From the NCBI GenBank assembly GCA_031409775.1, contig JANNXY010000034.1:1-63426 (forward strand): a stretch of DNA of 63,426 bases. The letters are read 5' to 3'. This DNA comes from JANNXY01 sp031409775 (GTDB lineage: Bacteria; Patescibacteriota; Minisyncoccia; Phycocordibacterales; CAIZIN01). Position numbers and translations under genes: made by a program. Each line of letters starts with the position of its first letter. Within the stretch, counting starts at the first letter, position 1. The notes under the pieces are model-generated. The model searched no databases. It was given only the letters and a program-made list of their open reading frames with translations, and was not told the origin of the DNA. Below are positions 7,403 to 15,416 of the stretch, in pieces.

Positions 7403-8272
7403 TTATACCCCGATCATCCAAATTCCATTCTCTAGAAATGCTTCGATGCTTTGGCGATTGGCTTTATTGATTAGATTGGGATGGGAAATTTTGTTTTCTT
7501 TGGCATATTCTACGAGCTTGATAATCCTTTTACCCTCCATATATGCAAGCCTTTTGTGATAGCTGTTGGTCAATGCTTTCCCCACAATTTCTTCCATAAT
7601 TTCTGTCTTGCCTTCGGTTTGGAATTCTCTAAATGCACTGTAGTATTTCTGCCTATCTATAAATTTGATATTGATCGGCACGAAACCCTCCCTGATCAAT
7701 AAATAATTATTCAAAACTCTGCCGATACGACCATTGCCGTCGATAAATGGGTGAGTGTATTCAAAGGTGAGATGAAACTTGGCGATTTTTTTAATAATTT
7801 CGTTACTACTGCCGTAATACTCTGTAAACATCTTTTCTAGCCTCGGATGAATTTCTTGTGGTCCTGGAGCGATATGGTTACCTACTCTTACGTATTCTTT
7901 ATCTTTCCTGAACCTTCCTGCTATCTCATCTCGAATATTGGATATGAGTATTTTGTGAAGCAAAAGGATTGTGTCGAAATCTAACTCTCTTTCCTTTGCT
8001 ATTTTATTTATATATTCGACCACTCTAGCGAGATTCTTGGCCTCAAAAATTTCTCTTTCGGAAATATATCGATCAAGCTCTATTTGCAGCAAAATCCTGT
8101 CAGTTTCTTCGAGGCTTAGAGTACTATTCTCTATAGCGTTTGAGTTATAGACATGCTCAGGTATTTCTGCTTCGGAGAGAACCTTGATCAAAGACTCTTT
8201 GCCCGGAAGAGCATTCTGATACCTTTGTTTAAGTAAATCTATTTTTTTATAAACATTCAACCTTTTAGCCAT
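7403..8272 (-). CDS. Fic-domain AMP-transferase with N-terminal inhibitory motif
   Basis: 289 aa. Fic proteins transfer AMP (or related groups) from nucleotides to hydroxyl side chains of target proteins. The catalytic motif HPFIDGNGRIGR is at 174-185, complete with the catalytic His. SNAIEN at 44-49 fits the inhibitory (S/T)xxxE(G/N) helix, placed N-terminally as in class II Fic enzymes, so the protein can hold itself inactive. The last 50 residues look like a winged-helix tail (EYAKENKISHPNLINKANRQSI), common in this group. TATAAT lies 9 nt before the ATG. The target is unknown. Confidence 0.9.
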   Translation of the reverse strand: MAKRLNVYKKIDLLKQRYQNALPGKESLIKVLSEAEIPEHVYNSNAIENSTLSLEETDRILLQIELDRYISEREIFEAKNLARVVEYINKIAKERELDFDTILLLHKILISNIRDEIAGRFRKDKEYVRVGNHIAPGPQEIHPRLEKMFTEYYGSSNEIIKKIAKFHLTFEYTHPFIDGNGRIGRVLNNYLLIREGFVPINIKFIDRQKYYSAFREFQTEGKTEIMEEIVGKALTNSYHKRLAYMEGKRIIKLVEYAKENKISHPNLINKANRQSIEAFLENGIWMIGV

Positions 8273-8393
8273 ATGACTACTATTATAGTCTTTTTCACAC
8301 TTTTGTCAATTAAACCGTGAAAATCGACGAAAAAATGTGCTTTTTCATGGTTTTGAGCTGATCTAGACGAGATCATGTCGGCGCAACCGTCCA

Positions 8394-9170
8394 TTAGGCG
8401 CCGACGACAAGTTCTATCGGGCAGTGATCTGATCCATAAATCTCGTGGTGGATTTTGGTGGATTCGAGTTTTTTAATTAAATCAGGAGAGACGAAGAAAT
8501 AGTCGATGCGCCAGCCGACGTTGCGCTCGCGGGCAAATGTCTTCATATCCCACCAGGTATACGCGTCCTTCTTGTCGGGATAGAAGTGCCTAAATGTATC
8601 GATGTATCCGGCCTCGGTGACTTCGTCGAGCCATGCGCGCTCGATAGGGAGGAATCCTGTATGGTTCTCGTTCTCCCGCGGCCTCGCCAGGTCGATCTCT
8701 TGATGGGCGGTGTTCACGTCGCCGCAGAATATCACCGACTTGCCACTCTTTTTAATTTTGTTTATATATTTAAGAAAGGCTTTATAAAATTCTAATTTAT
8801 ACTTGAGCCTCTCGATCCCACCTCCGCCGTTGGGGAAGTAGGATGTGATAATTACAAAAGTTTTGTAATGAAGTGCAATCAGGCGGCCTTCTTGGTCGAG
8901 CGTTTCTACACCGACTTCGTATTCTACCTTCATCGGCAGATTGTCTTTACGTACATATATGGCTGTACCACTGTAACCCTTGCGACCCTTGCTATGGTCA
9001 AAGTAGGAAGTGTAGCCAGCGGGGGAGTGAAGCGCGAGGTCGAGCTGGACTTTCTCGGCTTTGGTTTCTTGCATACAAATAAAATCAGGCTTCTCTCCTA
9101 GAAGCCATTCCATGCCACCTTTCTTATTCCACGCCCTAATCCCGTTTACATTCCAGCAGATGAGTTTCAT
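8394..9170 (-). CDS. xthA: Exodeoxyribonuclease III (AP endonuclease)
   Basis: 258 aa, the usual length. It cleaves DNA at abasic sites and removes 3' blocking groups in base excision repair. The exonuclease/endonuclease/phosphatase motifs are all present: LICWNVNGIRAW at the N-terminus, CMQETKAEK (metal-binding Glu), FPNGGGG, FCGDVNTAH (Asp/Asn), the WWDMKTFARERNVGWRIDYFFVS block and the terminal GSDHCPIEL (catalytic Asp-His). TATAAT lies exactly 6 nt from the ATG on the minus strand, implying a leaderless mRNA. It probably works with the tag product next door. Confidence 0.95.
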   Translation of the reverse strand: MKLICWNVNGIRAWNKKGGMEWLLGEKPDFICMQETKAEKVQLDLALHSPAGYTSYFDHSKGRKGYSGTAIYVRKDNLPMKVEYEVGVETLDQEGRLIALHYKTFVIITSYFPNGGGGIERLKYKLEFYKAFLKYINKIKKSGKSVIFCGDVNTAHQEIDLARPRENENHTGFLPIERAWLDEVTEAGYIDTFRHFYPDKKDAYTWWDMKTFARERNVGWRIDYFFVSPDLIKKLESTKIHHEIYGSDHCPIELVVGA

Positions 9171-9230
9171 GAGGGTATTATACTACGTCGCCGCTTAATG
9201 GACATCTTGGCGACGTCATTCTGCTGAATG

Positions 9231-9265
9231 AAAAAGGTGCAGGAGTCCGGGGGACTCCTGCACCT
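9231..9265 (-). terminator. Strong intrinsic terminator (14-bp perfect stem)
   Basis: 9235-9248 pairs perfectly with 9252-9265 around a 3-nt GGG loop. On the minus strand the stem is followed by TTTTT (9235-9231). It terminates the gene at 9282-9662. It resembles the hairpin at 62358 in arm sequence and loop. Confidence 0.85.
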
Positions 9266-9281
9266 TCGATTGGTGGCTGGC

Positions 9282-9662
9282 TCAGCAGCTGAGGTAGAAA
9301 CCTTCGTCCGCCGTGGCTTTGAATTTGCCTTTTAGGGCAGATTTGACTTGACCGACCATGCCTTCATCGAGTTTCACGAACACGATCGTGTTGTACCCCC
9401 CGGAACTGGTTTCCGGATCATACCTCTGACTGGTCACGAGGATACGATCGTTTTTGAAGACAATTCCTTGAGCGTCGATTTTACCCAAAGCTTCAAGGAA
9501 CTCACTGAGGTTACACTGTCGATTCCGCATCTCGGTAACATGCATCACATGACCATCTCTGACATGATCTTGGCCTGGGTAGACCTTGAGATCACCTTCG
9601 AGGATTATGATGGTTGCAAGCGCTGCGATTGAAGCGGACTTGGTACGACGTGATATTTTCAT
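9282..9662 (-). CDS. Small hypothetical protein with N-terminal basic/hydrophobic segment
   Basis: 126 aa from the ATG at 9662 (MKISRRTKSASIAALATIII); the frame extends to 9728 without a better start. The N-terminal Arg/Lys-rich patch followed by a short hydrophobic run could be a weak export signal. The rest alternates strands and helices (HVMHVTEMRNRQ; IVFKNDRILVTSQRY; YNTIVFVKLDEGMVGQVKSALKGKF). No family is recognised. It is a single-gene unit closed by the strong terminator at 9231-9265, which supports its being expressed. Confidence 0.55.
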   Translation of the reverse strand: MKISRRTKSASIAALATIIILEGDLKVYPGQDHVRDGHVMHVTEMRNRQCNLSEFLEALGKIDAQGIVFKNDRILVTSQRYDPETSSGGYNTIVFVKLDEGMVGQVKSALKGKFKATADEGFYLSC

Positions 9663-9787
9663 AACTAACTCTGTCTTTCTTTGGTTTCTGACACGGAACA
9701 AGTTATAGTACGAGACACACTCCCGCACTAGTTCCGTTCCAAAGCTTACTCCTTTAAAATAATTTGTAAAGGGACTTCACGCACTTT

Positions 9788-10717
9788 TCATCTACCTTTG
9801 TTATGAAACCTCTTGTGGATATCTCGGAGATGCGAGTCGGTGATATGGGTATAGATCTGCGTTGTGCCGATGTTGGCATGGCCTAGCAGCGCCTGCACAC
9901 TACGGAGATCCGCACCGTTGCGCAGTAGGTCTGTGGCGAAGCAATGACGGATCACGTGGGGAGTAACCTTCTTGCTTATACCTGCCTGGGTAGCATAACC
10001 TTTGACAATTCTCTCTATCGAGCGACGGGTGAGACCTTCGCCTTCTTTCATCGCTTTGCGCTCGCTGCCGAGCTTTACAAACAAGGCTTCGTCGAGATCC
10101 TTCCTAATATTTAAATATTCTTTGATCCGAGCTTTGCATTCATCGGAGAGGAACACCACTCGGACTTTGCTACCTTTACCCAAGACTGACATCTCGTCGC
10201 TATGTAGGTCGATCTCGCGAGTGAGAGCACAGAGCTCGGATACGCGGAGCCCGGTAGAGAAAAGTAATTCAAATATTGCTTTGCCTCGGGCTTTTTTCTC
10301 GGGATCTTTCTCTTTATCCGGTGCTTCCATAAGCCTTTTTAATTCATGTTCTGATATTAGATCGAGTGACCTCTCGGGGACCTTGGCGAGCTCGATGGTC
10401 TCGGGGGAAAGGGTCTTGATATTTCTCTTGGCCATAAACTTGAGAAAAGATCGTAGTGCGATAAGGTAGTAGTTCTGTGTGCGTTTCTTCATCGTTGCAC
10501 CGGTCTTTTTATTATTCCCAGCACTCTGCCTGTTGAGCCATAGCCTGAATTCGCGGACTTTCTCGTGGGTAATTGCATCAGGAGTAGTCACTTTGGCAAA
10601 GTCCATAAATACTGTTAGGTAATGATCATAGTTCCTGGCGGTGCTTATGGCTCGACCCTTCTCGATCTCTATGTATTCGAGGAATTGCTGCTTTAGTTCA
10701 CGGAGATTGTGCGACAT
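9788..10717 (-). CDS. xerD: Tyrosine recombinase, XerC/XerD type
   Basis: 309 aa, the normal Xer length. Xer proteins resolve chromosome dimers at dif. The N-terminal core-binding domain begins LKQQFLEYIEIEKGRAISTARNYDHYL. The catalytic residues are present: Arg in FSTGLRVSELCALTR, Lys in LGKGSKVRVVFL, His-x-x-Arg in HVIRHCFATDLL, His in LLGHANIGTTQ and the nucleophile Tyr in IYTHI. TACAAT lies exactly 6 nt before the ATG. CPR genomes often carry only one Xer protein, so C versus D cannot be decided. Mobile-element integrases are possible but less likely, as no element ends are near. Confidence 0.85.
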   Translation of the reverse strand: MSHNLRELKQQFLEYIEIEKGRAISTARNYDHYLTVFMDFAKVTTPDAITHEKVREFRLWLNRQSAGNNKKTGATMKKRTQNYYLIALRSFLKFMAKRNIKTLSPETIELAKVPERSLDLISEHELKRLMEAPDKEKDPEKKARGKAIFELLFSTGLRVSELCALTREIDLHSDEMSVLGKGSKVRVVFLSDECKARIKEYLNIRKDLDEALFVKLGSERKAMKEGEGLTRRSIERIVKGYATQAGISKKVTPHVIRHCFATDLLRNGADLRSVQALLGHANIGTTQIYTHITDSHLRDIHKRFHNKGR

Positions 10718-10795
10718 GAGTCTATTGTAGCAAATTTGACATATTAGGCCTATTTAATATATGATATTATAATATTAACTTATAATACATTTATT

Positions 10796-11017
10796 ATGTC
10801 TACACTATCTGTTCCCATAACAGCCAAAATAGAGGAAGTGCTCGAGGATATGATAAGCAACGGAGTGGCCGACAATAAAGCCTCGCTTGTTCGCCGAGCA
10901 ATTGAAAAATTTGCCGAAGACACTGTAGTTGAAAGAATTCTCCGTGCCGAGAGAGATATAAACGAAGGTAAATTTCTGCAAGGAGATCTAGACAAGCTTT
11001 CTGCCAAACTAGACTAA
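10796..11017 (+). CDS. Ribbon-helix-helix antitoxin (CopG/RHH-like)
   Basis: 73 aa. STLSVPITAKIEEVLEDMISNGVADNKASLVRRAIEKFAED fits a ribbon-helix-helix domain: a short strand, helix, turn 'NKASLVRRAI' and second helix. The C-terminal 'RAERDINEGKFLQGDLDKLSAKL' is the kind of extension that binds RelE/ParE toxins. TATAAT (10781-10786) lies 9 nt before the ATG. The toxin gene follows after 4 nt. It is expected to autoregulate the pair. Confidence 0.8.
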   Translation: MSTLSVPITAKIEEVLEDMISNGVADNKASLVRRAIEKFAEDTVVERILRAERDINEGKFLQGDLDKLSAKLD

Positions 11018-11021
11018 TCTC

Positions 11022-11282
11022 ATGATCGAATTATACTATGCCGTTTCGTTTATTAGGCAATATAAAAAGCTCAATCCAAGCCTCAAATCAGAAATAAAGG
11101 AAAAAATCCAGCAATTCAAAAATAAAAAGAATCATACGGCTCTGAAGGTCCATAAGCTTTCGGGCAGATTAGATGGAAAATACTCTTTTTCTGTGAATTA
11201 TAAAATCAGAATTATCTATAAGTATGGGGAGGACCAAAATGAAGCCTTCTTCCTCGATGTAGGAGACCATTCTATCTACTAA
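11022..11282 (+). CDS. RelE/ParE-family toxin
   Basis: 86 aa. The fold pattern is typical: IELYYAVSFIRQYKKLNPSLKSEIKEKIQQF (two helices), then HTALKVHKLSGRLDGKYSFSVNYKIRIIYKY with the family's 'L.g.l.g..s..v...yRiiY' strands and a terminal FFLDVGDHSIY ('l..iG.H..vY'). RelE members cut mRNA on ribosomes, ParE members target gyrase; the sequence does not decide. It starts 4 nt after the RHH antitoxin. Confidence 0.85.
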   Translation: MIELYYAVSFIRQYKKLNPSLKSEIKEKIQQFKNKKNHTALKVHKLSGRLDGKYSFSVNYKIRIIYKYGEDQNEAFFLDVGDHSIY

Positions 11283-11328
11283 TTTCCTAACGCGCGAGAA
11301 ATTAGACAAAATCCATATATATGCTAGT

Positions 11329-11607
11329 ATGGCCAATATGTTAACCAAGACCAAAAAGACCAAGGTAATAAAGGAAGCCCAGATCCACGATGTGGACACT
11401 GGTTCTCCTGAAGTGCAGGTAAGCGTAATCTCCAAGCAGATCGACGAGCTAGCTAAACACCTCAAGAAACACCCCAAGGACAAGCATTCCCGCCGTGGCC
11501 TACTAGGCATGGTTGCTGCCCGCCAGAAGCATATGAAATACCTCCTCAAGAAAGACCCAAAGCGCCACGCAATCCTCGCCAAGAAAATCGATAACAAGAA
11601 GAAGTAA
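11329..11607 (+). CDS. rpsO: Ribosomal protein S15
   Basis: 92 aa. S15 binds 16S rRNA in the small-subunit platform. Recognisable motifs: DTGSPEVQVSVISKQIDELAKHLKKHPKDKHSRRGLLGMVAARQKHMKYL, including the near-universal 'TGSPEVQ' and 'HSRRGLL'. The nearest -10-like element (TATGCT, 11320-11325) is 3 nt from this ATG, so the true start could be the next ATG at 11338 (MLTKTKKTK), which matches the usual S15 N-terminus better. An intrinsic terminator follows. Confidence 0.95.
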   Translation: MANMLTKTKKTKVIKEAQIHDVDTGSPEVQVSVISKQIDELAKHLKKHPKDKHSRRGLLGMVAARQKHMKYLLKKDPKRHAILAKKIDNKKK

Positions 11608-11610
11608 TCC

Positions 11611-11637
11611 AAACCGCCGCAAGGCGGTTTTTGTTTT
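11611..11637 (+). terminator. Intrinsic terminator of rpsO
   Basis: AACCGCC (11612-11618), GCAA loop, GGCGGTT (11623-11629), then a T-rich tract. Confidence 0.9.
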
Positions 11638-11710
11638 GAGAACAAAATGTCATACAATCATACATTAATTTGTTGTATTATTAGACAATTTGGTGTATAG
11701 TTATTTGTAT

Positions 11711-12508
11711 ATGGCAAACATACGAAGTATATTTATAAGAAATATGAGAGTGCAAAAGGGTTACTCCCAAGAAATGGTCGCCAAAGACCTCGGTATTTCT
11801 CGTGCGTCTTATATCAATATTGAAAGTGGGAAGAGGCAACTAGAACTCGAGGAAGCTGGCAACTTGGCTCGCATGTTTGAAATCTCAATTGAAGAATTAC
11901 TGCGGGGTAAAGTCGACGCAAAGGAAAAAATTTCATTGAGAAATGAAAGTTCAGAAAAAACCCCTAAGCAAAGCCGGGACGAAGAGAGAATTTCTGTACC
12001 CCAAGAAAAAGTAGACAAATTCAAGCAAGTTTTATTGTATATTTTGTCCAAAGTCGGAGGCAAGCCAAATATTGGCCAAACAGTATTGTATAAACTCCTG
12101 TATTTTATCGATTTTGATTATTATGAAAAATACGAGGAGCAGCTAATAGGGGCAAGATACATCAAGAATACGCACGGACCAACCCCTGTTATATTTTCAA
12201 AAATCACTGAAAACCTAGAATCACACGGTAAGATTGAGGCAATAAAAAGCAAATTCTACAAATATGACCAGACCAAATATCTCATAAATCCAGAATTAAA
12301 ACTTGATCTTTCTTCTCTATCTGCCCAAGAGCTGGCCCACATTGACTGGGAATTAGAAAGACTTTCTGATATGACAGCAAAAAAGATCTCTGATTTATCT
12401 CACAAAGACACCCCTTGGCGTATAGCAAATGATAAGGAGGTACTTAATTATAATTATGTTTTTTATCGCCCAGAAGAAACTTCTGTAAGAGAGTATGAGC
12501 CACTTTAA
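11711..12508 (+). CDS. XRE-Panacea (DUF4065) antitoxin
   Basis: 265 aa from the ATG at 11711; an in-frame upstream start at 11690 overlaps the -10 (TATAGT, 11696-11701) and is rejected. Residues about 5-70 form a Cro/C1-type HTH (MRVQKGYSQEMVAKDLGISRASYINIESGKRQ). A variable linker follows, then a Panacea/DUF4065 domain: VLYKLLYFIDFDYYEKY, LIGARYIKNTHGPTPVIF, and a terminal DTPWRIANDKEVLNYNYVFY. Panacea domains act as antitoxins able to pair with unrelated toxins (PanAT systems). It overlaps the next gene by 14 nt, as a TA operon would. The HTH part probably autoregulates. Confidence 0.8.
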   Translation: MANIRSIFIRNMRVQKGYSQEMVAKDLGISRASYINIESGKRQLELEEAGNLARMFEISIEELLRGKVDAKEKISLRNESSEKTPKQSRDEERISVPQEKVDKFKQVLLYILSKVGGKPNIGQTVLYKLLYFIDFDYYEKYEEQLIGARYIKNTHGPTPVIFSKITENLESHGKIEAIKSKFYKYDQTKYLINPELKLDLSSLSAQELAHIDWELERLSDMTAKKISDLSHKDTPWRIANDKEVLNYNYVFYRPEETSVREYEPL

Positions 12509-12830
12509 TCATCTACCAGAATTCGACAGGGAATTCAAAAGGTTAGCAAAGAAGTATCGCACCCTAACCAATGACTATGCTGATTTCGAGAGAATGATCG
12601 CTCAAAATCCAACAGGTCTAGGAAAAAACTTTAGAATACTTCACGATTCATTGAGTGTAAAAATTATTAAAACTTATCTGTTTTGCGATTCTCTCAAAGG
12701 AAGGTCCCTCCGACTAATTTATGCTTTTCATAATGACAGACTTGATTTCATGTATATTGAAATATACTTCAAGGGAGACAAAGAAAACGAAGACAGGGAA
12801 AGGATCAAAAGCTACCTAAAATCAATATAG
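12495..12830 (+). CDS. RelE-like toxin paired with the Panacea antitoxin
   Basis: 111 aa. LPEFDREFKRLAKKYRTLTNDYADFERMI is a RelE/YoeB-like helical hairpin. KGRSLRLIYAFHNDRLDFMYIEIYFKGDKENEDRERIKSYL gives the strands 'R.iY......i.lieiy.Kg.k..' common in RelE-superfamily toxins encoded beside large antitoxins. The start overlaps the Panacea gene, so translation is probably coupled. The family resemblance is moderate; the toxin role is supported mainly by position. Confidence 0.65.
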   Translation: MSHFNHLPEFDREFKRLAKKYRTLTNDYADFERMIAQNPTGLGKNFRILHDSLSVKIIKTYLFCDSLKGRSLRLIYAFHNDRLDFMYIEIYFKGDKENEDRERIKSYLKSI

Positions 12831-12877
12831 TTGTATTTATCCAAATATCAGGTATCCTTAACCTATAAACCAATCAA

Positions 12878-13471
12878 ATGACCGTAATCAAACACAAAGA
12901 ACAGCGCGTCGGTATATTTATAGATGCGCAGAACCTCTACCATAGTGCACGTAACCTATACAGTGCCCGCGTCAACTTCGCTGCGGTTGTAAAGGAAGCC
13001 CTCGAGGGTAGGGCTCTCATCCGTGCACGAGCATACGTCGTGTCTACCGAAGGTGGGGAAGAGAATAATTTCTTTGAAGCACTGGGCAAGAGCGGTATCG
13101 AGGTCAAGACCAAGCCTCTGCAGATATTTGCAGGGGGTCAGAAGAAAGCTGACTGGGACGTAGGGCTCGCGGTAGATGCGATAGCGCTCGCACCCAAGCT
13201 CGACACCGTGATCCTCGCCACAGGTGACGGGGACTTCTGTCCGCTCGTGGAGTACCTACAGATGCACGAGGGTTGTCAGGTAGAAGTAATATCATTCGGC
13301 AAGTCTAGCTCTGGCAAACTCCGCGAGATCGCAGACGACTTCATCGATATGTCCGAGGATCCCCGCAAATTTTTAATTAACTTCCGCCGCGGTCCTACTC
13401 GTAACCCACGAGGCAACAGAAACAATACCCCCGCACCAGCTCAAGAAGACTCTAGAAGGATTCATCCGTAG
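12878..13471 (+). CDS. NYN-domain (LabA/DUF88-like) ribonuclease-fold protein
   Basis: 197 aa. NYN domains are PIN-related RNases. Acidic-site motifs are intact: VGIFIDAQNLYHSARNLY (first Asp and Asn), KADWDVGLAVDAIALA (Asp pair) and VILATGDGDFCPLVEYL (GDGDF). The following 'VEVISFGKSSSGKLREIADDFIDM' is the usual end of the fold; the last 40 residues are an Arg/Asn/Pro-rich tail that could bind RNA. TATAAA lies 8 nt before the ATG. It stands alone, converging on the GNAT gene with a 10-nt overlap. Two shorter NYN genes at 38.5-39.7 kb are relatives. Confidence 0.85.
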   Translation: MTVIKHKEQRVGIFIDAQNLYHSARNLYSARVNFAAVVKEALEGRALIRARAYVVSTEGGEENNFFEALGKSGIEVKTKPLQIFAGGQKKADWDVGLAVDAIALAPKLDTVILATGDGDFCPLVEYLQMHEGCQVEVISFGKSSSGKLREIADDFIDMSEDPRKFLINFRRGPTRNPRGNRNNTPAPAQEDSRRIHP

Positions 13472-13980
13472 ACCAGCTCCATCTCGGGCATCGTAGTGCC
13501 ATTTCTCATAACTTCGCCATCGTATCTGTTGCCAGTATCTATAAATCCTAGTTTCTTGTAGAAATCCACCGCACTGGTATATGTAGCCACCCGAACGATG
13601 ATCCCGAGATGTGGATCTGCGAAATCCTTCGCAATCTGCCACAGGCTGTGCCCGACGCCTTGGCCTTGGTAACCCTCCAGTACATACATCGCTCTCAATT
13701 CATTGTGATCATGATGCCTCACCATGGTTGCTATACCTACGATATCTCCACCACACTCTGCGACCAGACGGCATTCGGTAGGCAGAGTGCTCGCAATCCT
13801 CGCTGACATTTTATCTATTTCACTAGGCTCCAATGAGTCCTTGAAGCTATATTTTATGTCTCCTCTCGTGATACCTAGGTCGGGGTTGGGATAAGTTGTA
13901 AGCCAAGTCTCACGTATTACCTCGAGTACACCGCGTGCATCATCCGGCACCGCCTTTCTGATAGTTATTTTTGGGTTCAT
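13462..13980 (-). CDS. GNAT-family N-acetyltransferase
   Basis: 172 aa from the ATG at 13980. An upstream in-frame start at 14034 would put the terminator-like hairpin at 14011 inside the gene, whereas TAAAAT lies 7 nt before 13980. The protein begins PKITIRKAVPDDARGVLEVIRETW, as many GNATs do. It contains the acetyl-CoA loop ELRAMYVLEGYQGQGVGHSLWQIAKDFA (Q/R-x-x-G-x-G/A) and ends YKKLGFIDTGNRYDGEVMRNGTTMPEMELVY, a standard GNAT tail. The acceptor is unknown. Confidence 0.9.
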   Translation of the reverse strand: MNPKITIRKAVPDDARGVLEVIRETWLTTYPNPDLGITRGDIKYSFKDSLEPSEIDKMSARIASTLPTECRLVAECGGDIVGIATMVRHHDHNELRAMYVLEGYQGQGVGHSLWQIAKDFADPHLGIIVRVATYTSAVDFYKKLGFIDTGNRYDGEVMRNGTTMPEMELVYG

Positions 13981-14002
13981 GTGAACTATTTTAGCACTAA
14001 AT

Positions 14003-14032
14003 ATAAAAAAGGAAGTTTTACGGTTAACTTCC
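14003..14032 (-). terminator. Terminator-like hairpin upstream of the GNAT gene
   Basis: On the minus strand GGAAGTT and AACTTCC (14032-14026 and 14017-14011) flank an 8-nt loop and are followed by TTTTTTATA. No minus gene lies immediately upstream, so it ends a short untranslated transcript or acts as an attenuator. Confidence 0.55.
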
Positions 14033-14201
14033 AATCGATACGCCCGGAACGAATCCTGTCGATGTACTTATCTGACAACAGTATAACCTATTCGTCAATT
14101 ATTGTGCGGAATGATTACTGATTAATACATAGAATAACCTTTATTTGCAACATATTTGTATATATGCTATAATTTTGTTCGTAATAAGTAACAAAATACA
14201 T

Positions 14202-14426
14202 ATGGAAAAATTGTTTAATCCCTGGAATGAAAACAAGAAATCCCTTCACGAAAATGAAGAGAATAAGTTCTATCTGGGTCAGGTTGATGGTAGGGATGCA
14301 ACTGCGATCCTGTCGCAGGCAAAAGTATTTGATACAAAAAGATTGATTAGAAAGGTAAGTAGGATTGATGAAGAGAAATTTAACTTATTGGTGGTCAAGC
14401 TAAAAGAAGTGTTGTTTGGGAAATAA
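14202..14426 (+). pseudogene. Internally deleted PemK/MazF-like gene
   Basis: 74 codons from the ATG at 14202. The first 24 residues (MEKLFNPWNENKKSLHENEE...) match the start of the complete PemK-like protein at 37975 ('W...KK..'). The rest (ATAILSQAKVFDTKRLIRKVSRIDEEKFNLLVVKLKEVLFG) matches its last third ('SFVVFNQIKVLSTKRLLRKIGTVSEDDFKRIIQGLQEWL'). The middle, including the 'RDVWW' and 'RPFLIIKK' catalytic strands, is missing without loss of frame. It is therefore probably inactive as an RNase, though it could bind a partner. A paired-hairpin flank follows (14431-14463). Confidence 0.7.
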
Positions 14427-14430
14427 TTTT

Positions 14431-14463
14431 GCCCCCACTTGTGGTGGAGGCGAGCCCGAAGGC
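14431..14463 (+). repeat. Paired-hairpin 3' flank, copy 1
   Basis: A C-rich hairpin (about 14431-14451) is followed by a small hairpin GCC-CGAA-GGC (14454-14463) and an AT-rich run. The same order occurs after the PemK-like genes at 37975 and 43553 with different bases but kept pairing. Confidence 0.55.
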
Positions 14464-14511
14464 ATTTATACATACATATTACACCAAGCATTATAATTGT
14501 CAACCGAATTT

Positions 14512-15306
14512 ATGAACATCAAAAACCCTAATTTAATAATTAAAATTGAGAAAACTGGCCTCACAGACAAAGAAGCTTTAGTTTATTTATCATTACTCGA
14601 GCTAGGTGGAGCATATCCATCCAAGATTGCAGAGTACTCGGGACTAAATAGATCAACTGTCTACAAAATCCTCCTTAATCTAAATATCAGAGGAATGGTA
14701 AGCGAGATAGAGAAAAGTAATAAGCTATTCTACCAAATAGAAAATCCAAACAAACTTATCAAATATGCAAAAGGTAGGCTAAATATATTGGAAGATGAAA
14801 TAATTCATACGGAAAAACTTGTTCCGGAACTCGAGGGAATTTACAAAGGCTATGGAAATAGGCCAAAGATCAAATACTTCGAGAACACAGATGGATTGGT
14901 GGCTATTTACGATGACATGATTACAAATACAAAGAAATACGAAATGCTAGCGTTCTCTAACGTTGCAGAGTTGGAGAATGTCATACCCGCGAAGTTTTTC
15001 GCAAATTTCAGGAGAGAAAAGGAAAAGTTGGGGATTACTACTAGGGGAATTGTGCCAGATACAGCTGGGGATAGGGGATACAATGCCAAAATGTTTGTGG
15101 GATTTAAGCCAGAGATCGTACCGGTAATGCGATTTATAGATAAAGACAAATTCCCGTTCAAGGGAGAGATAACTATCTATGGTACGAACAAAGTAGCAAT
15201 AGTTAACCTGAACCAGGAATACCTCACTGGGCTAATCATCGAAGACGAAACCATTCATCAAATGATGAAGATGATATTTGAATTATCATGGGATCAAGTG
15301 CTATAA
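14512..15306 (+). CDS. TrmB-like transcriptional regulator
   Basis: 264 aa from the ATG at 14512; the longest frame starts at a TTG inside a TATAAT box (14492-14497) and is unlikely. The N-terminal winged HTH is complete: GLTDKEALVYLSLLELGGAYPSKIAEYSGLNRSTVYKILLNLNIRGMVSE. A coiled linker (LIKYAKGRLNILEDEIIHTEKLVPELE) and the C-terminal sensor domain (KIKYFENTDGLVAIYDDMI... to the end) follow, as in CPR TrmB-like proteins. TrmB relatives control transport and sugar genes in archaea. Its position just upstream of the liv genes suggests, but does not prove, that it controls them. Confidence 0.85.
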   Translation: MNIKNPNLIIKIEKTGLTDKEALVYLSLLELGGAYPSKIAEYSGLNRSTVYKILLNLNIRGMVSEIEKSNKLFYQIENPNKLIKYAKGRLNILEDEIIHTEKLVPELEGIYKGYGNRPKIKYFENTDGLVAIYDDMITNTKKYEMLAFSNVAELENVIPAKFFANFRREKEKLGITTRGIVPDTAGDRGYNAKMFVGFKPEIVPVMRFIDKDKFPFKGEITIYGTNKVAIVNLNQEYLTGLIIEDETIHQMMKMIFELSWDQVL

Positions 15307-15416
15307 GTAACTAAGAATTCTCTGCCTCACCTACCTCTTCATCTTCTGAATCATTGGGGAGCACATCCCGATTACCGTCAAAATTATTATAGCCAGAGAC
15401 TTGTGTTGTGTCTTAA

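Noticed and set aside
15307..15416. Possible coding sequence upstream of the LivK remnant
   Set aside because: All frames carry stops and no continuation of the LivK-like sequence is visible.
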